Shown here: positions 24,537-32,510 of the stretch, in pieces
Position numbering within the stretch: position 1 is the first letter of the stretch
Layout: every line of letters begins with the position of its first letter
Source of the DNA: Nitrosomonas marina
Lineage (GTDB): Bacteria > Pseudomonadota > Gammaproteobacteria > Burkholderiales > Nitrosomonadaceae
Reading direction: 5' to 3'
Length of the DNA: 64,000 nt
Assembly (NCBI RefSeq): GCF_900110145.1
Contig: NZ_FOCP01000016.1
Coordinates: 1-64,000 of the forward strand
Notes under the pieces: model-generated
What the model saw: the letters and a program-made list of their open reading frames with translations, nothing else
The model's database searches: none
Told to the model about the DNA's origin: nothing
Made by a program: the position numbers and the translations under genes

Positions 24537-25112
24537 ATGCCGCATATGGGGTTTGAGCAAACAACGAAACCGGACATTGACTATACGGTCGCCTGGATAA
24601 AACAATTGCACGCGGGCCAGACGGATCATGCCGGAAAACCCTACGCAAACCATCCGCAGCGCGTAGCCCATAACATTCGAAGAGTTTTCCCCGATTGCAG
24701 CGATGATGTAGTCATGGCGGCGTTATTGCATGACGTGATCGAAGATTGCGGCATAACTGCGACCGATTTAAAGCAGAAAAACTATTCGCCAGCCTGTATT
24801 GAAATCGTCTCCCTGGTTACAAAAAATCCGCAGGACGAGCGCGATTACCAGGATGTCATCGACGACTTGATCGCTTCCGGGAACCGGGAAGCCATGATGG
24901 TTAAGATTGCGGACAACATGGACAATCTGCATCCAGAGCGTGCCAAAGCGCTTGACAGAATTGATCCCGGAAAAGCTGAAATACTTGGCCAGCGTTACCG
25001 GCAATCTATCGAAAAGCTGTGTCATGCAATCGGAATCAACAAAGACCGCGTATTCGGACTGATCAAAGCCGCCCCGTCTGCCGGTCATGAAATTCAGGAA
25101 GCGAGGCTGTAA
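24537..25112 (+). CDS. RSH-type HD-domain phosphohydrolase
   Basis: A 191-residue single-domain HD protein resembling the hydrolase half of RelA/SpoT enzymes (small alarmone hydrolase). Key residues are seen: H39 in the YANHPQRVA motif, H65-D66 with E69-D70 in AALLHDVIED, and D126 in KIADNMDN. These are the metal-binding and catalytic positions for removing the 3' pyrophosphate of (p)ppGpp-like alarmones. It lies about 640 bases upstream of a RelA/SpoT-like synthetase gene, with two small genes between. In known toxSAS loci such hydrolases act as antitoxins. Two in-frame ATGs (24537 and 24546) are possible starts. Confidence 0.85.
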   Translation: MPHMGFEQTTKPDIDYTVAWIKQLHAGQTDHAGKPYANHPQRVAHNIRRVFPDCSDDVVMAALLHDVIEDCGITATDLKQKNYSPACIEIVSLVTKNPQDERDYQDVIDDLIASGNREAMMVKIADNMDNLHPERAKALDRIDPGKAEILGQRYRQSIEKLCHAIGINKDRVFGLIKAAPSAGHEIQEARL

Positions 25113-25116
25113 CGTT

Positions 25117-25368
25117 ATGGAGGCAAAAGCTGTGACATATCAATATTTCCTGCTGGGCGACACCGTGCCCGTTCGAGTGGCGTTCAACGCTAAAGGGCAG
25201 CGAATGGGCGCGGAGGTTCCTAATTGCGACAAGGGAACGCTCGTTCAGGATGCGACTTACCTGAGTCGTCTGGAACACAGCTTTGAAGTCGAAGAAATTA
25301 CGCCAGAACAGTTTCGCGAACGTGCAGAGGCCATGCTGGGCAGATCAGAAAATGTCGCGTTAAATTAA
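25117..25368 (+). CDS. Small protein, paralogue A
   Basis: 83 residues from the ATG at 25117 (an ATG ten codons earlier is possible). It starts five bases after the HD gene stop. The core reads YQYFLLGDTVPVRV, then AEVPNCDKGTLVQDATYLSRLE and EVEEITPEQF. The same pattern occurs in the next gene, so the pair arose by duplication. It is soluble and acidic with no known family. Placement between an alarmone hydrolase and a synthetase-like gene suggests an immunity or partner role. Confidence 0.7.
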   Translation: MEAKAVTYQYFLLGDTVPVRVAFNAKGQRMGAEVPNCDKGTLVQDATYLSRLEHSFEVEEITPEQFRERAEAMLGRSENVALN

Positions 25369-25408
25369 AAAACTTGAAACAGTAATAAAGATACTTAAAG
25401 GAAACAGA

Positions 25409-25678
25409 ATGATGAGCACTGAACCGAAATATAGATATTACCTGCTGGGAGACTACATGCCTATTCGTGCAACCGTTGATCCTGAATACAACATTAATGT
25501 CGATGCTGAATATCCTAACCGAGAAACAGGAAAACTCGAACAGGATAGAGAATTTCTCATAAGAATTCGTGAAAGCGATGAAATAGAAGAAATAACAGCA
25601 GAAGATTTTATACAGCACTGTCAGCGTATGTATGCAGAAAAAACAATAAATCCGGGGCTAAATTCCGGGCCAGGCTGA
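25409..25678 (+). CDS. Small protein, paralogue B
   Basis: 89 residues (MMSTEPKYRYYLLGDYMPIR...), with AAAGGAAAC before the start. It shares with the preceding gene the YYLLGD..PxR opening, AEYPNRETGKLEQDREFLIRI and EIEEITAEDF. DNA here is more AT-rich than in paralogue A. The function is unknown. Confidence 0.7.
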   Translation: MMSTEPKYRYYLLGDYMPIRATVDPEYNINVDAEYPNRETGKLEQDREFLIRIRESDEIEEITAEDFIQHCQRMYAEKTINPGLNSGPG

Positions 25679-25748
25679 AGACGGCTTAATCCATAAATTC
25701 AGCCAGTAAAAAGCTGAGGTAAAAGAGTAAGTAATTTTAGGGTGTGTT

Positions 25749-27203
25749 ATGGGGGATGGTATAAGAAGACCACAACCTGACTTGTCTTTTGACGATCTGT
25801 ACAAACAGGCGGAATCCTCTGTGCCTGTACTGGAGAAATCCGCGCAAGATTTTCTGAATCGTCTGAAGGTCAGAAATCCCGAATTATTCAAAAACGTTAC
25901 TTTTGAAGTTGGGCCGCTAAAAGAGCCTGATCGCGCTTTAGCCAAAGTTAATACCGATTATAAGGGTGATACACGCCAGATAAAGGATATTGTCAGAGGA
26001 CGCTTTATCGTTGATACGCCGGAACAGATAACGGCGATCAAGCAGGCGATACTGGAAGAGCTGGACGTTGATTCCATGAAAGATAAGTTCGTTCACCCGG
26101 TCACAACAACAGGCTATCGGGACATAAACACAAAAATCGGTCTTGAAAATGGGCATATAGCTGAAATTCAAATTCAGCAACGCGATATGCTCCGGGTGAA
26201 TACGTTTACCCATGATTTAATGGAGGAAGCCCAAACTTTAGAAAGAAAAGCAAAAATAGAAAACAGACAGAACACACATGAAGAAAAATTAAAAATCAGA
26301 GACTTGGAACATCAAATGCAAGAGCTACACGCTGCGGCTGCTCATGACGGCAACCTGAATACGCTCGTAAAAGCGGAATTAAGGGAGCAATTTGCTTATA
26401 AAGGCGAACTGGACGCCAAAGGCAGCGCTCTTGGAAAGCTTTCCGAAACTACTGGAAAACTTGGCAGGAACGGCGGCGTGGTTGCAGGCATCGCCCTCGG
26501 CACATTATCCAGTGCTTTTGCTTTGGCGAGTGGAAGCTCAAAGGCCGAAGCGGCGGAGATATTCTATGAAACCGCCGTACCTTACGGAGAAACCGAGCTT
26601 GATCTTGCACGCGGCGACCTGGACGCTGCCGCCCGATCAGCTACGATTGAAACAGCGTCCAATGGCGGTAGCTTTGCTGGAGCCGCTGCCGGAGCGGCAG
26701 CAGGCGCAATGATCGGTTCTGCCGTACCCGGCCTCGGAACCGCCGCAGGCGCTATCGTAGGCGGCATTATTGGCGGTCTTGGAGGCGGTATTGGTACAGG
26801 CTACATCACGGAAAAACTTTACGACAATTATGCACAGCTCAAGAGCGGTGCCGTCAATCTGGCGCAGGAAACCGCTGAAAGCCTGAGCAGCGCCGTGCAG
26901 GACACGAGGCGCTATCTGGCTTCATGGTTCGATGACGATCCTGTCCTTGATGTGCAGGTGGCCTTTGCCAGCCTGCCAGATCGCGTAACGCCGGATATGC
27001 CGCCGGAAGTCGCGGCCCTTGTCGAGGTGAAGGCGTCGCAAATGCTTTTCAAGCAACGCTTCGCCGAAATCGAAGAGCATGACGGCCTGCCCGAAGTGCT
27101 GGCCTATATCGAAGCGCATCCGCTGGAAGTGGAGCAGAAAATGCCCGCCGCCGAAGAACGACCGGCACATTACACTCATTTACCCGCGCCGGGATTAGGT
27201 TAA
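25749..27203 (+). CDS. RelA/SpoT-like nucleotidyltransferase fused to glycine-zipper segment
   Basis: 484 residues. Residues about 15-160 match a RelA/SpoT-like fold: LKEPDRALAKV (K58, R62, K66), IKDIVRGRFIV (D80, metal ligand type), TGYRDINTKI (Y123) and HIAEIQIQQ (E139). A helical linker follows (about 155-235). Next comes a Gly/Ala zipper (about 306-351, GAAAGAAAGAMIGSAVPGLG and on) that should insert in a membrane, and then an acidic helical tail. Fusion to a glycine zipper is unusual for a cytosolic alarmone synthetase and recalls secreted or membrane-acting toxins. With the HD hydrolase upstream it forms a possible alarmone toxin-antidote locus. Catalytic activity is inferred, not shown. 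Confidence 0.75.
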   Translation: MGDGIRRPQPDLSFDDLYKQAESSVPVLEKSAQDFLNRLKVRNPELFKNVTFEVGPLKEPDRALAKVNTDYKGDTRQIKDIVRGRFIVDTPEQITAIKQAILEELDVDSMKDKFVHPVTTTGYRDINTKIGLENGHIAEIQIQQRDMLRVNTFTHDLMEEAQTLERKAKIENRQNTHEEKLKIRDLEHQMQELHAAAAHDGNLNTLVKAELREQFAYKGELDAKGSALGKLSETTGKLGRNGGVVAGIALGTLSSAFALASGSSKAEAAEIFYETAVPYGETELDLARGDLDAAARSATIETASNGGSFAGAAAGAAAGAMIGSAVPGLGTAAGAIVGGIIGGLGGGIGTGYITEKLYDNYAQLKSGAVNLAQETAESLSSAVQDTRRYLASWFDDDPVLDVQVAFASLPDRVTPDMPPEVAALVEVKASQMLFKQRFAEIEEHDGLPEVLAYIEAHPLEVEQKMPAAEERPAHYTHLPAPGLG

Positions 27204-27283
27204 GTGTTCATCGGCTCAAAATTGATCTAAATTAACTTTTCGAGTTAACTCACACTATTTGAGGAAGATAGTAAAACGTCTTT

Positions 27284-28000
27284 TTATGCACGCCCATCGG
27301 CAATTGCACCAGCCCATTGTAGATTTGTGACAAACTCAGCTTCAATTTTATCCAGATCATTTTGTACCAGGCATTTCTTTGTTAAGCAATAGTCATTCGT
27401 ATTTGACGTTACGAAACAGATTCTATCGTTAAATCCATTTTGCCTCAGTGCGTGGCCTAACGCTAAAAACGTTTCAAATATTTCACAATCCTGCGCCTCT
27501 GGCTTTCCTCGCTTGGCTGGCGGAATATTCTTTCGTACACGATACATTCCGGCATAAGAGTGTTTCTCCTCTACACTAGCAATCTCACACGTATTGAGCA
27601 ATTTTTCTGACATTGATAGTAGCGCAGAACCGAGATTAATCATCTCGGTATTGTGCCCCGGATCGTAGGGTTTATTCAGTAAATCTGATGCAATGCTGAA
27701 TATTCTGGATCGCGTTTTTTCTACATTACTTATTTCAGCATCCAATTCAGATTGTACTGACTGAGCATTTGCTTCCCATTCGCCGTGCACAGTCTCGCTC
27801 GTTGCCAGCCAGACCTTTCTGTTCTCAACACTGGAGTTATCAATTATATTTTTTGCCGCTGCACAGGATTGTAAATCCAGCGTATAACGGTAGGGTAACC
27901 GAATAATATCAAGCAAGATGCATGTGTCCAAGAATAGTACTGGCGCAGATACTCCCGTTACAGTCTGGCAAATTTCAGTCACAGGTTTGAACACGATCAA
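27284..28000 (-). CDS. PIN-domain protein (DUF4935-like)
   Basis: 238 residues. The first PIN strand with its acidic residues is clear (VLFLDTCILLDIIR, D25 and D31). Further conserved acids lie in ETVHGEWE, in EAQDCEIFETFLAL and in the FVTSNTNDYC strand near the C-terminus. This is the DUF4935-type layout of a likely metal-dependent RNase. Its start overlaps the stop of the 228-residue gene by four bases, so the two are co-translated. It could be a toxin or defence effector with the upstream protein as partner. Confidence 0.75.
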   Translation of the reverse strand: MIVFKPVTEICQTVTGVSAPVLFLDTCILLDIIRLPYRYTLDLQSCAAAKNIIDNSSVENRKVWLATSETVHGEWEANAQSVQSELDAEISNVEKTRSRIFSIASDLLNKPYDPGHNTEMINLGSALLSMSEKLLNTCEIASVEEKHSYAGMYRVRKNIPPAKRGKPEAQDCEIFETFLALGHALRQNGFNDRICFVTSNTNDYCLTKKCLVQNDLDKIEAEFVTNLQWAGAIADGRA

Positions 28001-28683
28001 TGATCCTGAGCGTAGGCTAGAAGATCCTGAGCAAACTCAAATTCAATCGCTAGTTTATGAGCATAATCATCGCTCCATCCCTGTTCAAGCAAAGCATGTA
28101 TAAGCAAATCAGTTGGAAGCTGATTACCAGACCTGGATACTTTCACCAAAAATTCAAACCACCGTTTCTGATCTGAAGGATGTGAACTACCCGTAGATTT
28201 ATTGGCACAGGAGGAAAACGTATCAAGAGCGCGTGCAGCCGATTCGCCAACCACATTTTGTAAAAAGATTTCATCATTTGAAATCTCAAAAGTAGTGGAT
28301 GTACCCTCTAGCGCTGGTTTAAGTACGAGTTCAACAAAATCAGTTAATACACGATTATATTGATCGGTCGTGAGTTCACGTAATTTTAGAGGTACAACGT
28401 TCGGCACAAACCATGAATTATCGCCTCTAGAAAATAACGATAAACCTGCTGCTGGCATATCGGCAGTTTCTTTTCGTTCAAAGCAGTAAATCGGCTCTCC
28501 AACAATATCGGATCGTCTTTCTTGCTCCGTTGCACGAATCCACGTCCCGTGACATTGTTTGGACAGTGCTTCGATTAGTTCTTCTATGGTCGCGTCATTG
28601 AGATAGATATACAGGTCTTGAAAGGTTTTCATGGCTTCATTTTCTATTTTGTACGAAATTAAATGATTCATGTGCTTCTGCAC
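27997..28683 (-). CDS. Unknown partner of the PIN protein
   Basis: Up to 228 residues; ATGs at 28671 and 28632 are also possible starts and no ribosome site decides. It has helical N-terminal and C-terminal thirds (TIEELIEALSKQ; PTDLLIHALLEQGW; AIEFEFAQDLLAYAQ). It is soluble and acidic, with no recognised domain. The four-base overlap with the PIN gene suggests a two-gene module, possibly antitoxin plus nuclease or sensor plus nuclease, carried at the end of the mobilisation operon. Confidence 0.65.
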   Translation of the reverse strand: MQKHMNHLISYKIENEAMKTFQDLYIYLNDATIEELIEALSKQCHGTWIRATEQERRSDIVGEPIYCFERKETADMPAAGLSLFSRGDNSWFVPNVVPLKLRELTTDQYNRVLTDFVELVLKPALEGTSTTFEISNDEIFLQNVVGESAARALDTFSSCANKSTGSSHPSDQKRWFEFLVKVSRSGNQLPTDLLIHALLEQGWSDDYAHKLAIEFEFAQDLLAYAQDH

Positions 28684-28807
28684 ATCTTCTATGTTTCTAA
28701 CATTAAAAATGATGGTAGCAATGTTTATCAGCTTTGCTACTGTATAACATACAAATACACGAGATGCAGAGCCATGAACTGTGTTTGCGTTGACTGCATT
28801 AGATTCT

Positions 28808-29311
28808 TTATAGATATGAAGAAAAAACTGCCTTTAACTTCTCGCTAAGCCGGTCAAACAACACTTTCTCCACCTCGTGAATATGGCCGTGGCATTTGCC
28901 ATGAACGGGGAAGATTTTTTTAATGCATCCCTCGTAATAATCGGGATTGTTTGCTTTACACTGCCTGCAATCGGGGACGTACGGGAATTCTGAATTTTTA
29001 GCTTCCCGGTAAATATCTGCTGAATCGTTAGGCAGGATTGTGCCGGTACAGAGCCGTATATAACAATGATGATGTTTTTCGATATGCGGATATTTTGTTT
29101 TGCCGGAATTGAGCGGCTGGCCGCAGGCCAGGCATTTGCTGCCCCGGCTTAAAACATCGTCGTGAAACACCTTGTTTCTAAGCGCCCCTTCGGCGAAAAG
29201 CTTCCATGCCGTTTCATGATCTTTATAGATCGGTGGCACATGACGCTTGCGCACCTTTGGGACAAGAAACAGCGGTATCCGCTTTTCCTTTCGGAAGAAG
29301 GTTTTGTTCAT
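28808..29311 (-). CDS. HNH-like zinc protein
   Basis: 167 residues, basic N-terminus (FFRKEKRIPLFLVPKVRKRH). It has Cys pairs and clustered His: KCLACGQ, IEKHHHCYIRLC, DCRQCK and GKCHGHIH. The CxxC plus HHH pattern recalls HNH endonucleases, but I cannot place the catalytic residues with certainty. A DNA-binding zinc protein is the alternative. It lies 33 bases after the relaxase gene, in the same transcription direction. Confidence 0.6.
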   Translation of the reverse strand: MNKTFFRKEKRIPLFLVPKVRKRHVPPIYKDHETAWKLFAEGALRNKVFHDDVLSRGSKCLACGQPLNSGKTKYPHIEKHHHCYIRLCTGTILPNDSADIYREAKNSEFPYVPDCRQCKANNPDYYEGCIKKIFPVHGKCHGHIHEVEKVLFDRLSEKLKAVFSSYL

Positions 29312-29344
29312 GTGTTCGTCTTTCTTTGAAAGTGGTGGTAAAAA

Positions 29345-30649
29345 CTACATCGACAGGTCGAAATCTTGATTCTGCCGCTGTGACGGAGCATTCTGCCGCG
29401 CTTGTCGCTGCCCGAACTGTTCCTGAAGTCTGGCTTTCATCTCCGGTGGCAATGCGGAAAAGATCATCGTTTTCAGGTGCTCGATCTCTTGGTTCTGCTC
29501 ATGCCGGACATGGGTGATATTCCGTTGCAATGCCTGGCGTTCCTCTAGCTGGCGCTGGATTAAACTTTCCTGTTGCTCTTTGTCACGGACAAGCGCTTTC
29601 CAGGCTTCGCGTTCATTCTGATTCTTGGTGCGGCTGTGCTGTCCGGTCAGGCGATCCCACAGACCCCGGAGTCCCTTGTTCAATTTCGCTTGCCGGTCTG
29701 CGCTCTCCTGCTGCCAGCGCTGTTTTTGCGTATCGGCAAGATTTTGCCGCTCGTCCCGGTGCCGCGTTTTCATACGTGATTTCTGTTCCATTAATGGTTC
29801 CAGACGGGCGCGGCTGGTTTGCCTGATCTCTGCGGTGAAGCTTTGTATGCGCTCCACAAGCCGTTTGTCAGTTTTCGCGATGGTGTCGGTTACAGTCGGA
29901 AGCTGCGCAGGATCGCCAAGCCGTTCTTTGAGTGCCCTGGTTTTGACATCCAGCCATTTTGACAGGGAATAGACCTCGCCGCGCCAATCCACGGCGACAA
30001 TTCCGCGCCGGTCACCCTTGGCAAGCGTGTAGCCACGCTGTTCCAGAGCGCTTTCAAACGCTTTTTTGCTGTCCGATACCATCCAGCATTCTTTCAAAGC
30101 AGCTTTGATCAGCCGAGGGTCGTCGTCCAACCGTTTAGCATGTTCCCATTGCGCCCGCGTAAAATTGAGCGGATTGCTTTGTCCGCGCTCGATCAGACCG
30201 GCAGGCAGTTTCCAGCCTTGCTCCAGATGGATTTCCCTGGAAATCTCCATGAGCCTGTTTTTGTAGAACGGCAGATTGACCGCCTTCATCTCTGTCGTAT
30301 CGATGCGCGACCAGACGCAATGCGCATGGCGTCTTCCTTCTTTTTCATGAAAGACAATGACGCGCGGCTGATCCTGCAAATGCATGCGCTCTTCGATCCG
30401 GCTGATCGCCTGCTCGAAAACGGATATATCGACTTTTTCCGTCTCTGGCGGATTCAAACTGACGGAAAACAGATACTGGTCGCAGCGCGTGCCCATCGAC
30501 TGGGCGCGGGCTTCCTGTAAAGCCCCGTCCAGCGTATCGGATAAAAAGCCGCTGACCTCAAACAGCTCCACATGATCGTTATCCCGGTCGTTCAGCAGGT
30601 GCGCAGCCAGCTTGGCCGCGCCGCCGCGCTGGGAAGCGATGATGATCAT
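29345..30649 (-). CDS. mobA: Mobilisation relaxase (MobA/VirD2-like)
   Basis: 434 residues. The N-terminal relaxase domain contains the metal-binding three-His motif as FHEKEGRRHAHCVWSRID (H101, H108, H110), followed by FYKNRLMEISREIHLEQGW. The C-terminal half is a long, charged, Gln- and Arg-rich coil. The protein would nick oriT and lead the strand during transfer. The MobC-like gene ends just before it. No type IV secretion genes are in the window, so the element is mobilisable rather than self-transmissible as far as seen. Confidence 0.9.
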   Translation of the reverse strand: MIIIASQRGGAAKLAAHLLNDRDNDHVELFEVSGFLSDTLDGALQEARAQSMGTRCDQYLFSVSLNPPETEKVDISVFEQAISRIEERMHLQDQPRVIVFHEKEGRRHAHCVWSRIDTTEMKAVNLPFYKNRLMEISREIHLEQGWKLPAGLIERGQSNPLNFTRAQWEHAKRLDDDPRLIKAALKECWMVSDSKKAFESALEQRGYTLAKGDRRGIVAVDWRGEVYSLSKWLDVKTRALKERLGDPAQLPTVTDTIAKTDKRLVERIQSFTAEIRQTSRARLEPLMEQKSRMKTRHRDERQNLADTQKQRWQQESADRQAKLNKGLRGLWDRLTGQHSRTKNQNEREAWKALVRDKEQQESLIQRQLEERQALQRNITHVRHEQNQEIEHLKTMIFSALPPEMKARLQEQFGQRQARQNAPSQRQNQDFDLSM

Positions 30650-30653
30650 GGGA

Positions 30654-31025
30654 TTACTTATCCAGGCCGAGGGATTTCATGAGGGCTTCGCGGATATGGC
30701 GGATATCGGCGCAGGCGTTCAAAAGCGCTGTTTTAACTTCAGGGGTGAGGATCAGCAGGCCGCTATTGGCAGTCTTGGCCAACTGGTTCAGATTGTTCGA
30801 AAGCCTTGATTTTCCCAGCTCGCCCAGAAGCTGGCTAAGAATCTGGTGATCCCTGACCGGATGTTTGTTTCGCGTGCGGCGCTTGGTGCGGTTTTCGTCA
30901 AAGACCCGCTGGCGGACATATTCGCCGAGCGGCAGACCGGCGGCTTCGCGCTCAAGTAAAGCACGTTCTTCCGGTGTCAGGCGCAGGCAAAAAGGCGAGG
31001 TTTGTTTTGGTGTGTGTGCGGGCAT
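30654..31025 (-). CDS. mobC: MobC-like relaxosome accessory protein
   Basis: 123 residues. The N-terminal part (SPFCLRLTPEERALLEREAAGLPLGEYVRQRVF) is a ribbon-helix-helix DNA-binding unit. The later LGKSRLSNNLNQLAKTANSG with DIRHIREALMKSLG is the typical MobC region. It binds oriT and helps the relaxase. It is directly upstream of mobA (four bases apart) with AGGAG before its start. Confidence 0.85.
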   Translation of the reverse strand: MPAHTPKQTSPFCLRLTPEERALLEREAAGLPLGEYVRQRVFDENRTKRRTRNKHPVRDHQILSQLLGELGKSRLSNNLNQLAKTANSGLLILTPEVKTALLNACADIRHIREALMKSLGLDK

Positions 31026-31059
31026 TCAATAACTCCTTTGCTTGAACGATACACACCCG

Positions 31060-31085
31060 GCTTCCGCCCGCCGGGAAACGGAAGC
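31060..31085. other. Candidate oriT inverted repeat
   Basis: GCTTCCG (31060-31066) and CGGAAGC (31079-31085) form a dyad about 35 bases upstream of mobC. An inverted repeat next to mobC is where the transfer origin normally lies. The nick site cannot be placed. Confidence 0.45.
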
Positions 31086-31603
31086 GATAAAAAAACGAAA
31101 AATGGTTTGAAGATATGAAAACAGCGATGCGCCGGTTTATCGACGCACCGCTGTCAGTAATAGATTGTTATGGTTTATTTTATGGTTCGGGATGTAGGCA
31201 AATATCCAGCGGCGACCCTTTCAAGCTCTCATTCCAGTCCTGTAGGATTGAAAAAAGGTGGTTCGAGATTTCTCCATTGCTGTCCACCAAAAATAAAAGA
31301 GTTGGCATAAGCGCCAACTCTTTTTGTTTTTATATAACATGCCATTTCATGAATTTTGTCAATTGGCGGCAATGGCGCTTGTGCACTATAGGCACAAGAA
31401 GCAGTGGTATCCGTTTCTTTTCTAGGAAATTTTTTCTTTATGTTTTTTCTGTTTGTTAGGCGTTAACGAGCTTGACAGCTGTTATCATATTCGATAACTT
31501 CGGTTGTAACAGGGGCGATCTGATTCTTAATGAGAATATCGGGTGAATATTCCAGCGCTGCTGCCGAGAATTCTCGCCGGTTTTCACTGCATTGCGGAAT
31601 TGA
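31086..31603. other. Gene-free stretch upstream of the mob operon
   Basis: No convincing gene. It contains a strong terminator at 31295-31324. The rest is AT-rich and may include further oriT or plasmid control sequence. Confidence 0.45.
31295..31324. terminator. Strong bidirectional rho-independent terminator
   Basis: AAAAGAGTTGGC (31295-31306) pairs perfectly with GCCAACTCTTTT (31313-31324) around a six-base loop. It has T-rich ends on both strands. Confidence 0.85.
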
Positions 31604-31803
31604 ATTAGGTATTCGGTTCGGTTTCCGGTTTCAATTTGGGGCGGCCTGACCCGTGAATTGTTCGAAATCCGGACCAAAGGACGCGAAGATATTTCCCGGT
31701 CGTTGCTTGTACTGTCAAAAAAGGAATCGTTATTCTCATGACTGTGATTAATAAGAATAACAATATATACAAGCGTTGGATGAAGGCGGCGCAAAAATAC
31801 TGA
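31604..31803 (+). pseudogene. higB: HigB/RelE-type toxin remnant
   Basis: A frame reading GGLTRELFEIRTKGREDISRS runs from about 31640. It matches the C-terminal core of HigB/RelE toxins (the LxElRxKGxxGixR pattern). At a run of six A (31717-31722) followed by G, the good frame passes to the minus-one frame, reading KKGIVILMTVINKNN and ending at 31803, 15 bases before the XRE gene. Upstream, a TGA at 31601 and the absence of an ATG prevent a full-length product. Toxin-then-antitoxin order is that of higBA. Most likely inactivated; see finding on the slippery site. Confidence 0.5.
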
Positions 31804-31818
31804 AAGAGGTATAAAGGG

Positions 31819-32115
31819 ATGGCGCATAAACGGTCAACATTCGAAAAGTTCAAGCAAACGGGGTTGGAAGACACGGTGGTCAAAGACGGGCATGATGTAC
31901 TGTCTACCTCTTTCTACATGAAGCGCCAGATGATCGCATTGCGTAAAAGATCGGGCGTAACCCAGGAACAGATGGCAGACCTGCTGGGCACAAAAAAAAG
32001 CAATATCTCCCGATTGGAAAGCCTGAATTCAAGCATTTCACCGAGATTGGCGACCGTCGAGGATTACGCGCGCGTGCTGGGTTATTCGGTTAGAATCAAA
32101 TTCGAGCCACAATAA
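31819..32115 (+). CDS. XRE-family antitoxin or regulator (HigA-like)
   Basis: 98 residues. The helix-turn-helix is clear in QMIALRKRSGVTQEQMADLLGTKKSNISRLES (residues about 36-67), followed by SPRLATVEDYARVLGYSVRI, the usual C-terminal continuation of HigA/XRE antitoxins. The N-terminus (EKFKQTGLEDTVVKDGHDVLS) is the part that contacts the toxin. A GAGG-type site precedes the ATG. Its toxin partner upstream appears broken, leaving an orphan antitoxin that may still repress its promoter. Confidence 0.85.
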   Translation: MAHKRSTFEKFKQTGLEDTVVKDGHDVLSTSFYMKRQMIALRKRSGVTQEQMADLLGTKKSNISRLESLNSSISPRLATVEDYARVLGYSVRIKFEPQ

Positions 32116-32510
32116 CATTGAACACACACCTGCCGAATACGGCGCCAAGCGAAATAATAAGGAGTATGAGATAAAAAGCTTCTGCGAAGTCGCTGAAAGT
32201 GTTCCTGACTAAAAAAGTGCTACTGGAGTGTATTTTGTGACGAGGATACTTTTACGTTTATGCAACATCAGGGGAGTTGACAGAAGAATGCTGCAAAACT
32301 ATTTGGCGCATTATTTTGAGCCAAGCGGTGATGCTATTCAGAGCTGAAAGCTACACGGGCCTTGAGATTTATATCTTGCTTTAGTCATTGTCATTAATCT
32401 GCCAACTTTAGCTGGTAGTTGTTTTGTATTAATAAACAGACTTGACCATGTTTTGAACATAATTGTAATTAGAATCGCATTGGCAAATACAATACAGGCA
32501 GAATCTGTTT
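32116..32510. other. Gene-free right border of the accessory region
   Basis: No gene is supported. Short GTG-initiated frames here look like chance. After this stretch, gene content changes to chromosomal functions, so the island boundary probably lies here. No tRNA or obvious attachment repeat was found. Confidence 0.4.

Noticed and set aside
31115..31459. 114-codon frame upstream of the HigBA-like locus
   Set aside because: It runs through a strong terminator hairpin and its translation looks random.
31456..31883. Minus-strand frames opposite the HigB remnant
   Set aside because: The plus strand carries the recognisable toxin pattern; the minus frames have no motif.
32116..32510. Search for tRNA or attachment repeat at the island border
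   Set aside because: No tRNA-like fold or direct repeat matching the left border could be recognised by eye.
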